Source of the DNA: Siniperca chuatsi
Taxonomy: Eukaryota > Chordata > Actinopteri > Centrarchiformes > Sinipercidae
Reading direction: 5' to 3'
Length of the DNA: 64,000 nt
Assembly: GCF_020085105.1 (NCBI RefSeq)
Contig: NC_058063.1
Coordinates: 11,189,651 to 11,253,650, forward strand
Part shown: positions 1 through 13,264 of the stretch, piece by piece
Layout of the letters: the number at the start of each line of letters is the position of its first letter
How positions within the stretch are numbered: the stretch's first letter is position 1
Translations under genes and position numbers: made by a program
Notes under the pieces: generated by a model
Database searches by the model: none
What the model saw: only the letters and a program-made list of their open reading frames with translations
What the model was told of the DNA's origin: nothing

Positions 1-480
1 TGTGTCACACAATAACTAACCTCTCCTTTTATTTATCTCAACAAGGCTGCACATGCTACATACCTAGCCAGCTAACAAGCTAGGTTGGCTTGTGAGCTTG
101 GATTTATTTAGCACAAAACTGAAGAGCCAGTGATAACTGGTTGATTCAGAGTTACCTCTGCAGCATTTTGATTTCAAATATGTTTTTTAGAGAATTCAGC
201 ATTCCTCTGTTGTCACTCCAGCCAACAGGATCTAGCATCTGGCTAGCTAGTTGGCAGTTAGTGAGCCTGCTGGGCTGCTGGGGCTATGTGATTGGCTGAA
301 TAGGTGAAGGGGCAGTGAGTGGTGACAACATTACTCACATGAAAAGTGAAATGAAATAAAAAGTAACACTATGAAATAAAAAATGACATTATAAGATAAC
401 ATATAACATAAAACAAAAGTTGAGGAAAATTACATCATGAAATATACTTTTGAAAATACTTTTAGTACTTTAGTACTTTT
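1..480. other. Intergenic DNA, no gene seen
   Basis: AT-rich vertebrate intergenic sequence. There are CTAGCTAG-like words near 235-255 and a run of ATAAAA/ATGAAATAAA words at 345-410. I see no exon, RNA gene or recognisable element. Confidence 0.6.
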
Positions 481-743
481 GCCTAAACTTAACCAACTCT
501 TAAACATAGAGGTGGCAGATTGGGAAACAGTCATCATGGATCAAGGGTCATAAGGGTTGTTATGGATGTGGACTTGTTGGAGAAACAGAGAAGTCCTTCG
601 TGCGTTAAAGTGACACTGTTAAGTGTTAACATGTTAAAGGTCCAGTGTGTAAGATTTAGTGGCATCTAGTGGTGAAATTGCAGTTTGCAACTATCTGAAT
701 ACCGCTCGCCTCACCCTCCCGTTCCAAGCGTGTAGGAGAAACT
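481..743 (+). repeat. Left arm of a long inverted repeat pair (partner 5008-5268)
   Basis: This 263-bp stretch matches the reverse complement of 5008-5268 almost base for base, with a few substitutions and small indels. Shared landmarks are GCCTAAAC at the outer end, AAACAGTCATCATGGATCAA, GTTAACATGTTAAAGG, and GTGTAGGAGAAACT at the inner end. The inner 106 bp (638-743) are the end of the TIR element that is complete at 4837-5113. The outer 157 bp lie outside that element. Confidence 0.85.
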
Positions 744-3700
744 ATTTTAATTTTAAAAAATTAAAATGCCTATAATTAAATAAATACCAATTGCAATAAA
801 ACTCTGTTATTATGAAAATATCATTAATGCAATAAGATTTCATAGTAATGAGCTGAGTTTTGATAATTACACAATTTATGTATTTTACACAATTTATTCA
901 TATGTGCATTTATTTCTTAATTTCTTATTTGTTTATTTAATATTAAACACTTTGGGGCTCCATACATAACCAGACAGTTTACTTGGCAGTGTTGAGAATG
1001 TAACCTTGGTGAGAGCTTTAAACTGATACCTACAATGGAGCATTCAGCAAAAGTGAATGACTTTGCACATCAACACACTGGCTCATCACGCATTTTTTGA
1101 AGATATCATTTAATAGGTACATAAGAACGCTTTCAATCCAAGGATAGTCTGTATCAGATAACATACATAGATAGTACTCAAAATAAATGTGAGAAGAGAT
1201 CAAGTGCAAATTATACAATTAATTGCAATTAATGATTATTATCACAGAGGAAGCATGTGATGGTTGAAATTCAGAATAGTGCACATCTTTTTGACATATC
1301 CAAAACAGCCAATACTTTCATCTTCTGAACTATCACCTTTCAGGTTGCCTCATTACATGCCTTGATCTTTTATGCAGTCGGATAAAAACAGAAGCCTGGC
1401 AATGCTTTGATCTCGGGCATAAAAGAACTGACAGTGTTTCAAGATGGAAATGGCGTTAGATAGACCACGTTAGACTAAAATATTGTTTGATATTTTGATG
1501 CATTATTGACTGTGAAACAAAAAGCAAAATATTGACCTCATCAAATATTGAAGGGGATGTGACAAAGTGTGTAGAGCAACAAGGCCATCCAAAATGTTGT
1601 CCCTTTGTGTGTGAAGACATTTTATCCAAGTCAGGGCCACTGGGAAAGTGCATTAACACTTGTAAGTAGGGTAACACTGCCACTGGACTGCCACCACTTT
1701 AGAACATATCTTAACTATATTCAGGCCAGTTCTGTTAAAATATAGGATTTTTTAAGTTAAGAATTTGTTCAAAGACATCAATAGCTGTAGGAGGATTCCT
1801 TTTTATGAGTGGTTTGCTGATATTTGCTCCCTCTTTATCTTAGTTGTTCCGACTTGTGTTTGAACAGTTAAACATCAACTCATACAGTCCCCCATTTGGG
1901 AATTACAAACTCCTAAATGACTTCAAAAGCACTGCCTTCATTTGTACCAAACAAAGAACAGAATGTGATGATTCATTCACTTCTCTCATTTTTCTTTTTG
2001 GACACATCTTGGGTGATAAGCAGTACCCCCTCTCTATACGCCCATATGGCCATCAAAACGTGCTGTGGAACAGGATACTTTACAAAAAAACGCATCTATT
2101 GAACAGACTTTTACTGCATAATTATAGAAACCACTCCACTTAATATGTTTCATAAAATCCTTCATATTCACTGCAAACCAGTACTTAATTGGCCTATTGT
2201 GACAGATTTGCACTTGTATTACCTTGTACTGACTTGACATAGGTCACACAGGTGTTGATAATCAAGGCTGGTATTAAATATGCAGAGCTCAATTAACATG
2301 TTGATTTTTATTTGCTGTCACCTGGGCTCCCACTGAGAATAAGAATAACTAGTAATGTCAGGGAAATCAAGTTACATTGAGGAGTGGGCTCAAATCAATG
2401 CAGCTACAGATTTTAGCTATACAGATAATGTTACAGTGGTATTGTATGAATATAAGCCAGAGACTGCTAAGGGTATCAGAGGATTATTGTAGCAAATTAT
2501 CTGAGTTGAATTTGCTCAGCAGATTGCTCTGTGGTGATGACATGATCTAATTAATTCTTTCTCCAAGGCAACAAATGAAGTCATCTATTGAACTCTGAAT
2601 AACAAAAAAACTTTTACACCCAACATGTGACCTCCTAGACAGTGAAGCTAATGACCTGCAGCCAGGAGCGGCAGTTTGTTCATGACATAATCAAATTAGC
2701 CACACTTTAATTTAGAGAAATATCGAAAGCAATCTGAAAGCAATACAAGATGAAGTACTTGTGCTGACTCAGCCAAGAAATAAAAGGTTCATTAATTCTG
2801 ACGTAATCATGATTATACATCCTTTAACACAATGTTAGCTGTATCCCAAAAGGGTGAAGGACAAAGCATTCTTTAAGGATGCTTGGCACAATGTTGATCC
2901 CAGCATGCGCTCATCTCCATTTTTGCATTTTGAATGCGACTGTAGTGTACTACACCAGAGTATCATATGGTATTACATTAATTCCCCTCTATCAACAGTG
3001 TAGTGCTCCAGATTCAAAAGCATGCACAGTGTCTCTTTAATTGTTTACCCTCTTTCTTCTCCGTTCTGTTTGAATATGCATGCAGAGGAAGAGCACTTGT
3101 ACTCCCAAGGATATATACTGTGAGAGAGTTTGGATCAAAACAGAACTGGCTTAAACTGGATGATGCTCAAAGAGCCGTTAACCTCGTTTTCTGCCTTGAT
3201 CTGATTCGAAGTGTTTTGAAAGAAGGTGAAAATTTTAAAACTTTTACACACAGTAAATCGGCTTTAATGATGTGATCAAGTTACACGTTCGGAGTGTTTA
3301 GTTGCTGAAACTTATCAGATTTCCACCAGGCATTCAAAGTTAAGTTCATGCTTTTTGGAGTATCGTATGGCAAATGAGGGAGGAGACCATGAAAGGTAGT
3401 AGTGATTGATCTTTACTTTCTATGCCACAAAGGAGAATAAGTCCCCCTATTTGTAAATTAAAAAAGAATGAACTCAAAAGTTGCCTCTGTTGTAATGGAA
3501 ATGTGGTATGACATCAACCGTGCATTGAGGAGAAGGGCCTGTTTTGGCAAAGCACAGGAAATGCTGAATTTTAAGAGGTTGAACTCAAGTTGAGTTTATT
3601 TTAGCATCTCTTCCTCCAAATGTGATGTGACTGACATGAATTGCTGACGTGGCTCTTCAAATCCTTCTCTCTTCAATTTACTTTTCCGTTTAAAAGCACT

Positions 3701-4832
3701 GTTTTAATAGTGTAGTTATATAATATGGCGACTCAAATGGAAAATCCACCCCAGAACAGAATTTGCATATTCCTGTCTTGTTTGAACTTGAACATGAACA
3801 CGAATACAGATTCCTTACTTCTGTAATGAACAGCATGGCTGAGGAAAATCTTGCAGTTGTTCCATTGCCACTGAGTCAAAAAAAACATGGCTTTGTGAAG
3901 ACAAAACCACTGCCCAAAGTGATTTTTACAGATGCTTAAGATGTGGAGGTGTGTTTGTGATGATAACAATACAGATTAGTGTGTTTATTTATTTAAGTTA
4001 TATTGAGCGATTGAGATTTATCTGTGATCACAGTGAATTGTATTTCAGGGTGGATTTTCTCCATCTAGCACAGTCCATTGAACTACTCTCTGGGATGAGT
4101 CCATTTCATTTAAAAAAAATAACCCAACTGCAGGCTTAAGATCAGATAATTATTGCTGCTCTGATCACGGCCACTTTGTGTAGGGCATCTACCACCCAAG
4201 GTATAAGATGACATTTAGTTCAGTGAAAGATTGATGAACCAAGACAGACTATAGCAGAAAGAAGAAGTTGAACTGAATCTGGAACTAATTTGCAAAGAAA
4301 TATAAAATGGCCAGTTTACTCCACAGTTGACTGAAGTCATCCTTTGTTGACTCATAAAACAGAGTAAAAACAATGGATTAAATAGTACTCATTTGTGTGA
4401 TATTTCTAGACCTCTGGATGGAGGAAATCAATGGCTGACACTCCCTCCCTCAACAACTAGCGTTAAAATGCCATCAAGCGAGATACTCCACTCCCCAACT
4501 GTTCCAGCGGAGTGTGCACAGCACAGTGTTCAACATTAAAGCACTGTGGTTGAATCAGGCACCTCCTAAGTGCAGATGCGTGTAGCTGTGTGACCCTGTG
4601 ATGCTGAAACAAGCTTTCATGCTCTCCAGCCCTTTCTGAATGAATACATTTACTTTATTAAGTTTCCACATGTCTTTGTTTTTTTATTTTGTAGATCTGG
4701 ATACTTTATAAATATTTAATGTTAAGGAGAGATTTAGCCTTGATTGCACTTGAGGTGTGTGAAAAAAATCCACCCCCAAATGATTCAAGTTTGAGTGGTA
4801 TCATTGTACAGTACAAAACCATGATGAATTAC
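744..4832. other. Intergenic DNA, no gene seen
   Basis: No ORF here has coding character or resembles a known protein, and no exon-like block with splice sites stands out. The sequence is AT-rich with scattered short homopolymers. Confidence 0.55.
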
Positions 4833-4836
4833 TTAA

Positions 4837-5113
4837 AGGTCCAGTGTGTAACATTTAGGAGGAGCTATTGGCAGAAATGGAATATAATATTTATAAGTAT
4901 GTTTTCATTAGTGTATAATCGCCTGAAAATAAGAATCGCTGTGTTTTTGTTACCTTAGAATAAGCCGTTTTTATCTACATAGGGAGCGTTTTTTGCGGCC
5001 CGCCCCTAGTTTCTCCTACACGCTTGGAACGGGAAGGTGAGGCGAGCGGTATTCAGATGGTTGCAAACTGCAATTTCACCACTAGATGCCACTAAATCTT
5101 ACACACTGGACCT
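4837..5113. mobile_element. Non-autonomous TIR DNA element (MITE) with TTAA target duplication
   Basis: The element begins AGGTCCAGTGTGTAA and ends with its inverted copy TTACACACTGGACCT. TTAA directly flanks both ends (4833-4836 and 5114-5117). It is 277 bp, has no coding capacity, and its right half contains the words CTAGATGCCACTAAATC and CTCCTACACGCTTGGAAC. TTAA duplication is typical of piggyBac-type insertion, so that mobiliser is the best guess. I recognise the sequence as a very common family in percomorph fish. A truncated copy lies at 638-743. Confidence 0.8.
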
Positions 5114-5268
5114 TTAACATGTTAACACTTGTCTTAACAGTGTCACTTTAACGCACAAAGGACTTCTCTGTTTCTCCAACAAGTCCACATCCAAAACAAC
5201 CCATATGACCCTTGATCCATGATGACTGTTTCCCAATCTGCCACCTGCCATGTTTTAAAAGTTTAGGC
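5008..5268 (-). repeat. Right arm of the long inverted repeat pair (partner 481-743)
   Basis: This is the inverted counterpart of 481-743. It covers the right 106 bp of the TIR element and about 155 bp of sequence outside it, which ends at GTTTAGGC. Compared with the left arm it has a small insertion near 5130 and differs at the outer edge near 5245-5260. Because the similarity runs through the transposon boundary, the two loci share more than an insertion of the same element. Confidence 0.85.
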
Positions 5269-5284
5269 AACTAAACAATCTTCT

Positions 5285-5316
5285 CTAACCTCAACCAAGT
5301 ACTTGGTTGAGGTTAG
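5285..5316. repeat. Perfect 32-bp palindrome
   Basis: CTAACCTCAACCAAGT is followed directly by its reverse complement ACTTGGTTGAGGTTAG, with the centre between 5300 and 5301. Allowing one mismatch, the arms extend to about 24 bp each. It sits about 15 bp outside the long inverted repeat arm. The word GGTTAGGGAAGATCGTGG to its right resembles a dispersed fish repeat, so this may be a terminal structure of another element. Confidence 0.8.
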
Positions 5317-8300
5317 GGAAGATCGTGGTCATGGCTATAAGAAACCAACGATGACTACTGGTAGGAGATGGAATGTGAAAAATGGTCTTTGGTGTCCAAG
5401 TCACACACTTTGTACATCTAACCATCCACCCCAGCCTCCGTCACAAAACACATGACCATACAGGTCATTTTCAGTGTTTGAACAAATGACCAAAGTCTTA
5501 TTTCTGTTGAGGACAGTTTCTCTTTGCTTGCTTTTTAGTGAGAACATGCTGTGGCAGACTCTTGCCTCCAGTGATTCTGACAAGAATTCACAAGTAAAGG
5601 CAAGAAATAAATGATCAAATATGTCATACAGTAGTTTAGTATCAATCAACACTCATTGATGTATATTCAAAGAATCCAGCCACTCATTGATTGGTTTAAG
5701 AAAAAACATGCATTAAAGGCTCTCTGTCCTGCTTAACAGAGCCTTAATATTAATATTAATGTTATTCTTGCTGAACCCAAATAAACCACTTTCTTTCTAA
5801 TCCTGTCTGGCTTTTTGAAGATAACTGCACCTTTAAGGGAGTGAGCGTATCTATCAATTCACATCAAAGATGGATGTCCGAGACATTCGAATACCTTGTC
5901 TGTCAATGACTGGTAGAAATTCAGAAATTTCTGATCATCATTATCTGCTGTTTCTTTGTTCTGTTGGCAAATGTGCCTGGAATGCTTCAAAGGCATGTTA
6001 ATGAAGCCCCGTGTGAAGATGCCAGGAGACCAATTACACTTGTGAGCTGCACTTCAGCTTTCTCATTTCCCCGATTCCTGCTGCTCAAACATGGTTATAG
6101 CCCAGATTTCTTTTCCACGCCGATGAAATAGTTGACCTTGACAAATAGCAGAATGCAGAGAGGGATTGGTAACATGGAAACAGCATGGGAGTACTTCAGC
6201 TTCTCTGCAGCTCCTGTGGAAAGTGGCAGTGGCAGTATCCATTGTCTATGAGCTACCCTGGTCTGTATTTTCATGAACAAATGCTAGAGCAGCCTAGCTG
6301 CTCAAAGCTTGTTTGAATGTAGCTTTAGATTGAATTTGCGCAACGCTCTTAAGCCAATTTGAAGCTGTTCATCATATTTTCAGTGATTTTACCTGGACTT
6401 GATAATACTGAAGCTGTACTTCAAGGTCCAGGTACATGATTCTGTCTCCTAACTTTGAACAGGAAGCCTTTTTTTAACTTTCTTAACTGCCCAAGGTCAC
6501 TTTAATCAAGCACCATAACTCTGCCACCCAAGATGTTGAGGCAAAAAGCCAGTCTTCCTTCGGAGGTGAAGTTTGCAGAGAACAGATGTGGGTTGAACAA
6601 TGTGCTCTCTATCCCTCCAGCTGTTTCTGATTTCGCTGTAGGGTGGACCGATGAACAGAGGAATCCGTCACCAGTGGAAACTGCGTCCCAGTTGGCCTTA
6701 CGAAGCCACAGCCTCGTCCTAATCATCATCCGTCCATCCATCTGCCACGAAATTGATATGCCTCCGCATGTCGTGAAAAGCCCCGGCATGTCCCAGCCAG
6801 TGAGGGCCTGTCTTTGCTCGGCTGGCATTGCGCTCTGTTCACACCAGGACAAACTTGATTTGACCAGAGGGAGGCTCTTGTGATTGATGATTCCACCACG
6901 TATCTTCAGCCACAGCAATCTGGCCTGGCTCTACTGCTGCGCGAATGCTTGTGTGTCGGTGTGCATGTGTGTGCAACTGTCTGAATGTGACGGTGAATAA
7001 AAATTCTTTTATGCAGTTTTAAGGACATTTAGGACAGAAAGGCTTTTTGGATGTGTGTGCACGCATGCATGTGTGGAAGCATCCACACCGGCCAAGTCAC
7101 ATGCGCAGCCATATCAGCTCCAGTTGTTCGCTTGTTGTTTGTGGTGCAACATTTCCCCAGCATGTGACAAGCTGCGAGCCCACTCTTTGCAGGCTTTGTT
7201 AAAGAAAGCTCAAAATGCCAAAAGGTTCCCCTCACACCCACAGGTTTCCTCAGCTGTGGCAGTTATCAGCGGTGAGAAGTGCCGTCCATGCCCCGGCACC
7301 CAAGCCAGAAGCTTTCCACACTGCTTCTTCTTCGACTACTTCCTTTTTTTTTTCTTTCTTCTTAAATGTCATCTGCCATCATGTTCATCACCCATGGTGT
7401 TCCTCAGGCTAACAAACATTGAAGCACCAGTGCGCCATCATTATTGCAGTACAGCGTGGATCAATACCTGCCCTTTGTGGCAAGGTTTAGGAGTACAAGT
7501 TGATAAGAGATAGATGCACTTGAAAAATGTGGAAAAATATTCTAGCTCCGAACAAACTTATAATTAAATACAGAGGGTGCGGTCACATTAGCATGGATGT
7601 CAATTAACAACTTTGTCAACTCAGTATGACTTAGTATGTGGGCATTCAAAGCAACATGAGTCCAAATAAACTGTGCCCAAAAGTAGAATTATATAATATG
7701 TCAAGGGAAATTGTAACAACAGATGCCCCAGACGCAGACAAACTGCGTCAGCCAAGAGAGACAGCGGTCAAAAGTTGAAACTAACCCAAGGGGATCTGAT
7801 GGACAACTACAGTATAAATTGGAGTTGACAAATACAACTAATTGACATGCAGCCTAGTGTGACCCACATTTGCTGCAGTGCTCCCAGAGATCTTTAAGCT
7901 TTTTGAAAGTAACCTCTCTTTTCATAGCAACCTTGTGTTATTTTGTACACACCTTGTATTTTTTGCTATGTAGGAACCTAAAGCAGGATGCACACATACA
8001 GAGGCACACAAACACACACCAACCTTAATGGCATAAATGGCATGTAATGGTGATGATACGGAGCTAGAGGGAAAAATAAATCACTGATGTAATGTTTCCG
8101 GTGAAAGTGTGGTTTCTTGCTGCAGACAAAGCCAATGTGAGGGGCTCCATCTACTGTTCAATTACGTGAACTTCATACTGTGTGTTCTGACAATGCTCTA
8201 GCTGACTCACTTCAGCTCCCTGCCCGTAAACGGAAAGGGACAGCCAGACTCAGCAATGAGGCTGAGGCAGTATAATTTATGCCTGTGAATTATGGATATA

Positions 8301-11300
8301 CCAAGCAAGTGAAGGCCAATATATGTTTTATACCATGCTCCCCTCCATTTATTTTGGTTGGGGTTATTACTTGATAGCTGGCGGTTCTATTGATGATGGA
8401 CTTCCTGATTTATCCACTCAAGTCAGGCAGGACTATCAATTAAGGTGCCTTGCCAGGACAGACATGCCAAATGTACTGTCACCTGTTGTTTATGACTGAC
8501 TGACTGTGCTCTCGCGAGTTAGCTTCCTGCAGAACGGGGCGGTTCTCCACTCATTCTGCTCACCACTGTGATTACTCCCAGACATGAGGCAGTAAAACAG
8601 TATGCATTATCCAGCTGCAATTTGCGCAGCTGCTAAACTAGCAGCATCTATTTTCCAGCTTCATTAAAACATCGACTTCTTTTTATCTGATTATCAGAAT
8701 TACAATAACTGTAAACTGTGAGGCAACCCTATACATAGCATTGTTTTATAACCTCATTTTATAACCTCACTGAAGTCGATTTCTCACAGATAGACTGAGA
8801 TGTATATACTATCCATTCCCCTGGAAGCCATCGCCAGCAATTTCCTTCCTCTTTCATCATTCTAAATGCGCCTAAATGGTTTGGGTGTGTGTGTGGGGGG
8901 GGTTGAGCGGCAATAACCACACCTTTGTGTCAGGAGGGGAATTTTGAATCTTTGATGCTTTTCCTGGCATGAAATGTATTTACAAATACCTTCGTGGGAG
9001 CAAATAAAAGGTTTAATATTTAATTAGGCCTAAGGGCATCTCACAATAAAGGGCATATTTCTGATCAATGGTATGATGGAGGAATCTTCCCTCACTGTCA
9101 GTCTGTGTGAGGAGAAAGCCTGGCTTCCTCCTTTTAAATGTTACTACAGTTACTTACACGGAGACTGCACTTTGGGGAGGGCGGTTAATCATTAAGCATT
9201 TACAATACACCTCCTGGAAAGCTGAGCAGCCAGCCAGAGCCACTGGATTCATGTTTGTATACATTTGTGAATTTTAAGGCTTCTGACTTCAGATGATTAG
9301 CATGAATGATGAATGGCATATGATGATGAAAAATGTATTTAGGCTCTCTTTGTGCCAACACTGATGAAACTTTCATGATCCCTGTGGAGAAACCGGGCAT
9401 GTCATAGTGCAGTGTGAGATTGGATTGTATAATCGAGAATCTTAACTCACCGTAGCTGAGGGGTGTTTTTGAAGACCCCTTTTGTTCGCCAGTGTATGAA
9501 AACAAATACCACAGAGATCAGACATGCAAGCCTGCTGTTGACTGCTAAACTTGGGAACATACAGTTTGAACTTGGTGTTGATTGCTTTAATATGATCCAA
9601 TGATCCTCTTTGCAAATGTTGTTCAGAATGGAGTTTCTTTTCAACTAAAATAGCTTTTGAACAAGTTTTGGTATTATATTATGTATTATGTGTATGTATA
9701 TGCCATATGTATTTGAGTCCCACATGATATTTTGCCCTAGGTATGTATGTATGTTGCACATCTTTTCATACAGGTAGTCTTATTGTCAGAGCTACAGTAC
9801 ATTTATTATACTATATAAAAAGAAACATTTCTAATCCAAATCCTAATCTTGTTTAGAACAGGGAGCTGGTTAGCAATGACTTTTTTTTCTCCTCTTGATA
9901 TTACGTATATATGATACTTTAACCATAATACCTAATAGAGCGTTCTTTGCTGTAAGAGTACTGTTGACTGTACATCAGTGCACCTCACTGCATACCTTAA
10001 ATAAGGATGCAGAATTGAATGAGGGGCTTTAGTGTTATGATGATGGCTTTGCAAATGTTTTTGCAAAGTCTCCACTTCATTTTTTCAGGGAACATTTTGA
10101 GAGACGTAGGCTAATTTGACGTGATGTCAAAGCACAGCAGCTAGCATCGGAGGAGCATTTTAGACTGAACCTCACTGTTGTGTAAATTAGCACACCTGCT
10201 CTGTGGCGCTAAAGCCTTCAATGGAGTGCTATCAAAATACATAAAGCCTAACAACAGCTGTCAAAGCTTCGTGACAGCTGTCACGGAGTCAACACACTTC
10301 CGTCTGCTTTCTCTGCTGCAAGGTTTTTCTGTGAAACTTTCTGAGTGCTGGAAAAAAAAAGCAGCATGTCACATTTTTATTCCCTATGGCAGCACGAAAC
10401 CTTTCCTGCTTTAGTTTTAATCGGAGAGATCCTGTACGCTTGAGCCACATAGCAAAGAGGGAAAATGTGTGCTCTGCTTTGGAGACTTTTGTTTCGCTGC
10501 CACTGAAGTTACGTCACGGAGTGTCGATACCTCAGAGACAAGACACAAAACATATAAATGCCCAATTATAGTTGCTTCAAAGAGAGATGCATTTAAAAAT
10601 TAATAACAGGGGGCATTACATAATTCACGACGGTTGGTTATATAAGCGGCCCAAATACGAAGAACACGGTATTGTCTCTTACTTGAATAGTAGTGGGTGT
10701 GCCTGCGCGTCTGTTTTTGTGTAGTTGTGACCAGCTGCGTATGTTGCCACGTGCTTGCTCAACTCTGTGTGCATTTAACCGTATATGTGTTTTTTGTATG
10801 TGCATGAACATGTAGAATGAGGACAAGCCATTGTTGAAGGCAGTGAACAGCCTCTTTTAAAAACTCAAAGTTGCTCCAGTGTCAAGATGCATTCAATCTG
10901 CCGCCCTCCCAGAAGATGTCGACCTGCTTTATTCTGTTTCCTTCTCACTTCAATTCAGCATGAAGATTCCTCTGTCTGACATATGAAAGGCACAGTACAG
11001 TATTTCCCTCAGAACCATAATATATAAATAGAGGATCCCAAGGCTCAATGAATTATCTGCCCTACACGCCAGTTTTGTGTCTTGCACGCAGGTTTGGATA
11101 CCAGCGTCCACTGAGTTGTCTTTATTCTTCCTCTTTAAGTCTGATATTGTCACCATCAGTCAAAATTTTAAACATGTTTCTCATAAATATCCCAATCAAA
11201 ATAAAAAAGACCATATATCCACATCCATCTGCATCGTTTTCCTACACAAGGGAAATAGAGAAATTGTTTGCATTTCAGCAATGGCTATCAGAGATAGCAC

Positions 11301-12744
11301 TGCAGACTGCAGTTACTGTGAGACAAAGAATGGTCTGCTATTTAGATAAATTGCCTCAGTTCAGAAAAAAACAGTTGAACCCAAATTGCCATGTGTCCTT
11401 GGGCAGTGTTCTCCAACTAGACCTTGAGTGCATTCTAGGTCAAGTTCAGTGTTCAGTTTGAAACAAATAATTGAATTAATCAGAGCAAGAACTCTTCAGA
11501 ATTTCCCAAATCACACTCAATGAATTTTGAACAATTTATAATAAGACGAGGACACACGGGGGTTAGTTGGGTTTTAGGATTTGATGTGAGTTCATGTACC
11601 TACTAGCTATTCAGAACCTCCCGTACGAATGCCCCTTATCTTCATAACTACAGTCATACCCAGGGGACAGGTTCCAAGCAAGTTGTTCTTAACCAAAGCA
11701 ATGAGTCCTGACAAGGAGCAAAAGCATGGGGGACCTAAGGGTGCACCGTATGCTACATTGCCTGTTGCTGTAAAGATTTCCCTTAACACATACAAGACTA
11801 AATCCTTAAGGTTGTTGCTTTGTTAGCGCTGTCTTGTGGGTTAAGAAGAAATCTACAAAGGAAATATTGAGAAATGTGTGTGCTATGTAGGTCCTTAATT
11901 AGTAGTAGGAATCCCAGTTCTTACATGTCTCAGTTTACTGTCTGAGGACTGAAATTCTTTCCTTTTGCACTTTTTGATCACTCTGAGCCCTGAATGTAAT
12001 TCATCTAGTGTTTTTTGCGGCAGTTGCATTTCTTGGTTTGTATTCCAGTCTTTTCTTAGCTCCCTCTTGTTTCATTATTTGACTCAGTTTCCTCTGAGGT
12101 GTGTCTGTGTGTGTGCGTGTGTGTGTGTGTACACCTTGCTTTAACTTCCGTCACATAAAGAGCCCTTAATTCCCACAGAAACCTGCATTTAACTGATGAC
12201 CACTTTTGCTTTGACCAAGTTAAAAAAATATATATTAAAAAACAGACTTTACAGACAGCTCAGGTCTAGCCCAGATCCATCCAGTGACAGTTCTTAAGCT
12301 CCTGTCTACCTAAAAAGGTAAGAAAGCAGCTTGATCCTTTGACTAAGGATTACAGAATGGATGAAAGGGGGGGGGAAGACAGATGGATCGTGCTCTACTT
12401 ATTTGGAAAGATTCTTCTTGAATTGCTTGAATGTTCTCTATAGTGTGATACAACTGCTAATCAATGACCACAAAAAAAACGCATCAGAACACTATGCTTT
12501 TGAGGATAAGTGTGGTTTATCTCAACTTGAATATTATTTTCAAAGGTTTGGTCATGATTCCTATCTGTAATAATAACTTTGTACTCAATAAGTTAATTGC
12601 TTAGATCTCAGTACATGGCAACTTTGCTGAAAAAAAATTAGATGCGGCAAGAAACGAGAGTGAGAGACAATCATACAGGATCATACAGGTAAACCCCCAG
12701 GTTAGCCAAACTTATTTAGAAGAGAAGACAAAAGCAAATGGAAA
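5317..12744. other. Intergenic DNA upstream of tyrp1, no gene seen
   Basis: No coding exon is supported. Overlapping ORFs on both strands at 6500-6920 and an ORF at 7055-7513 lack family resemblance and codon character. Small features are a 14-bp tandem duplication near 8740-8770, a GTCACATGC E-box near 7094, a polyG/GT-rich patch near 8885 and a (GT)n tract near 12100-12130. Parts may be regulatory, but nothing can be named. Confidence 0.5.
12100..12132. repeat. (GT)n microsatellite
   Basis: Near-continuous GT dinucleotides with single C interruptions. Confidence 0.85.
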
Positions 12745-13036
12745 AATTATTATTACATATTATTTATGTAGCCCCTTTCATACAAGAAATGCAGCTCAAA
12801 GTGCTTTACAACAAAAGAAAATCCAGCATTTTAAAAGTAGCAGTAGTTCTTTTAGTGCAGAATTTACAACTTGTGTCAGGAAAGTCACAACTAATTAAAG
12901 GCTAATGTGCAGAGATAAGTTTTTATCCAGGAGCAGGGTTGATGACTACTGATACAAGATGTCCATTGTGCCCGGGTCTTGAACTCACAACCTTTGTCAC
13001 CATTGGCACGTCATGATCACATTGAGCTACCCGCAG
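12745..13036 (-). mobile_element. tRNA-derived SINE with LINE-like 3' tail, minus strand
   Basis: On the minus strand the head (13030-12974) has an A-box-like GTAGCTCAATGTG (13030-13018) and a B-box-like GAGTTCAAGACCC (12986-12974), about 31 bp apart as in RNA polymerase III internal promoters. The far end (about 12813-12750) reads AAAGCACTTTGAGCTGCATT, then TTGTATGAAAGGGGCTACAT and AAATAATA. That is the 3' tail I know from fish SINEs that borrow L2-type LINE ends. The outer borders are approximate and no target duplication was resolved. Confidence 0.7.
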
Positions 13037-13225
13037 AAACAAGAAAACAACCACCAGGCCGTGTTTGAAGGCAGATTTCAAGCTAGTGTCTAAAATTCAG
13101 TTATCAAGACAAAATTCTGTGAACTTGTGGACTTCATCTAGACAACATAGAGATGTCTGTAATTTATTTTTACAAAGAGTGATTGCTTCATCACTGCATC
13201 TCTTGCAGCAGAGCTGCCGAGCCCC

Positions 13226-13262
<37 letters not shown>
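13226..13262. repeat. (TAA)n microsatellite
   Basis: About twelve uninterrupted TAA units, then a short CAATAACAA tail. The repeat produces spurious polyasparagine and polyleucine ORFs on the two strands. Confidence 0.95.

Positions 13263-13264
<2 letters not shown>

Noticed and set aside
6502..6918. Overlapping ORFs of 138 aa (-) and 116 aa (+)
   Set aside because: No family resemblance, no splice or start context, and both strands open at once, as chance allows in a GC-richer patch.
7055..7513. 152-aa ORF on the + strand
   Set aside because: Composition is irregular with a Phe run from a T-rich tract, and no domain is recognisable.
11607..11826. Overlapping 62-65 aa ORFs on both strands
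   Set aside because: No similarity to known proteins and no gene context.
12965..13036. Possible tRNA gene on the minus strand
   Set aside because: A and B boxes are present, but the rest does not give a tRNA and it is joined to a SINE tail.
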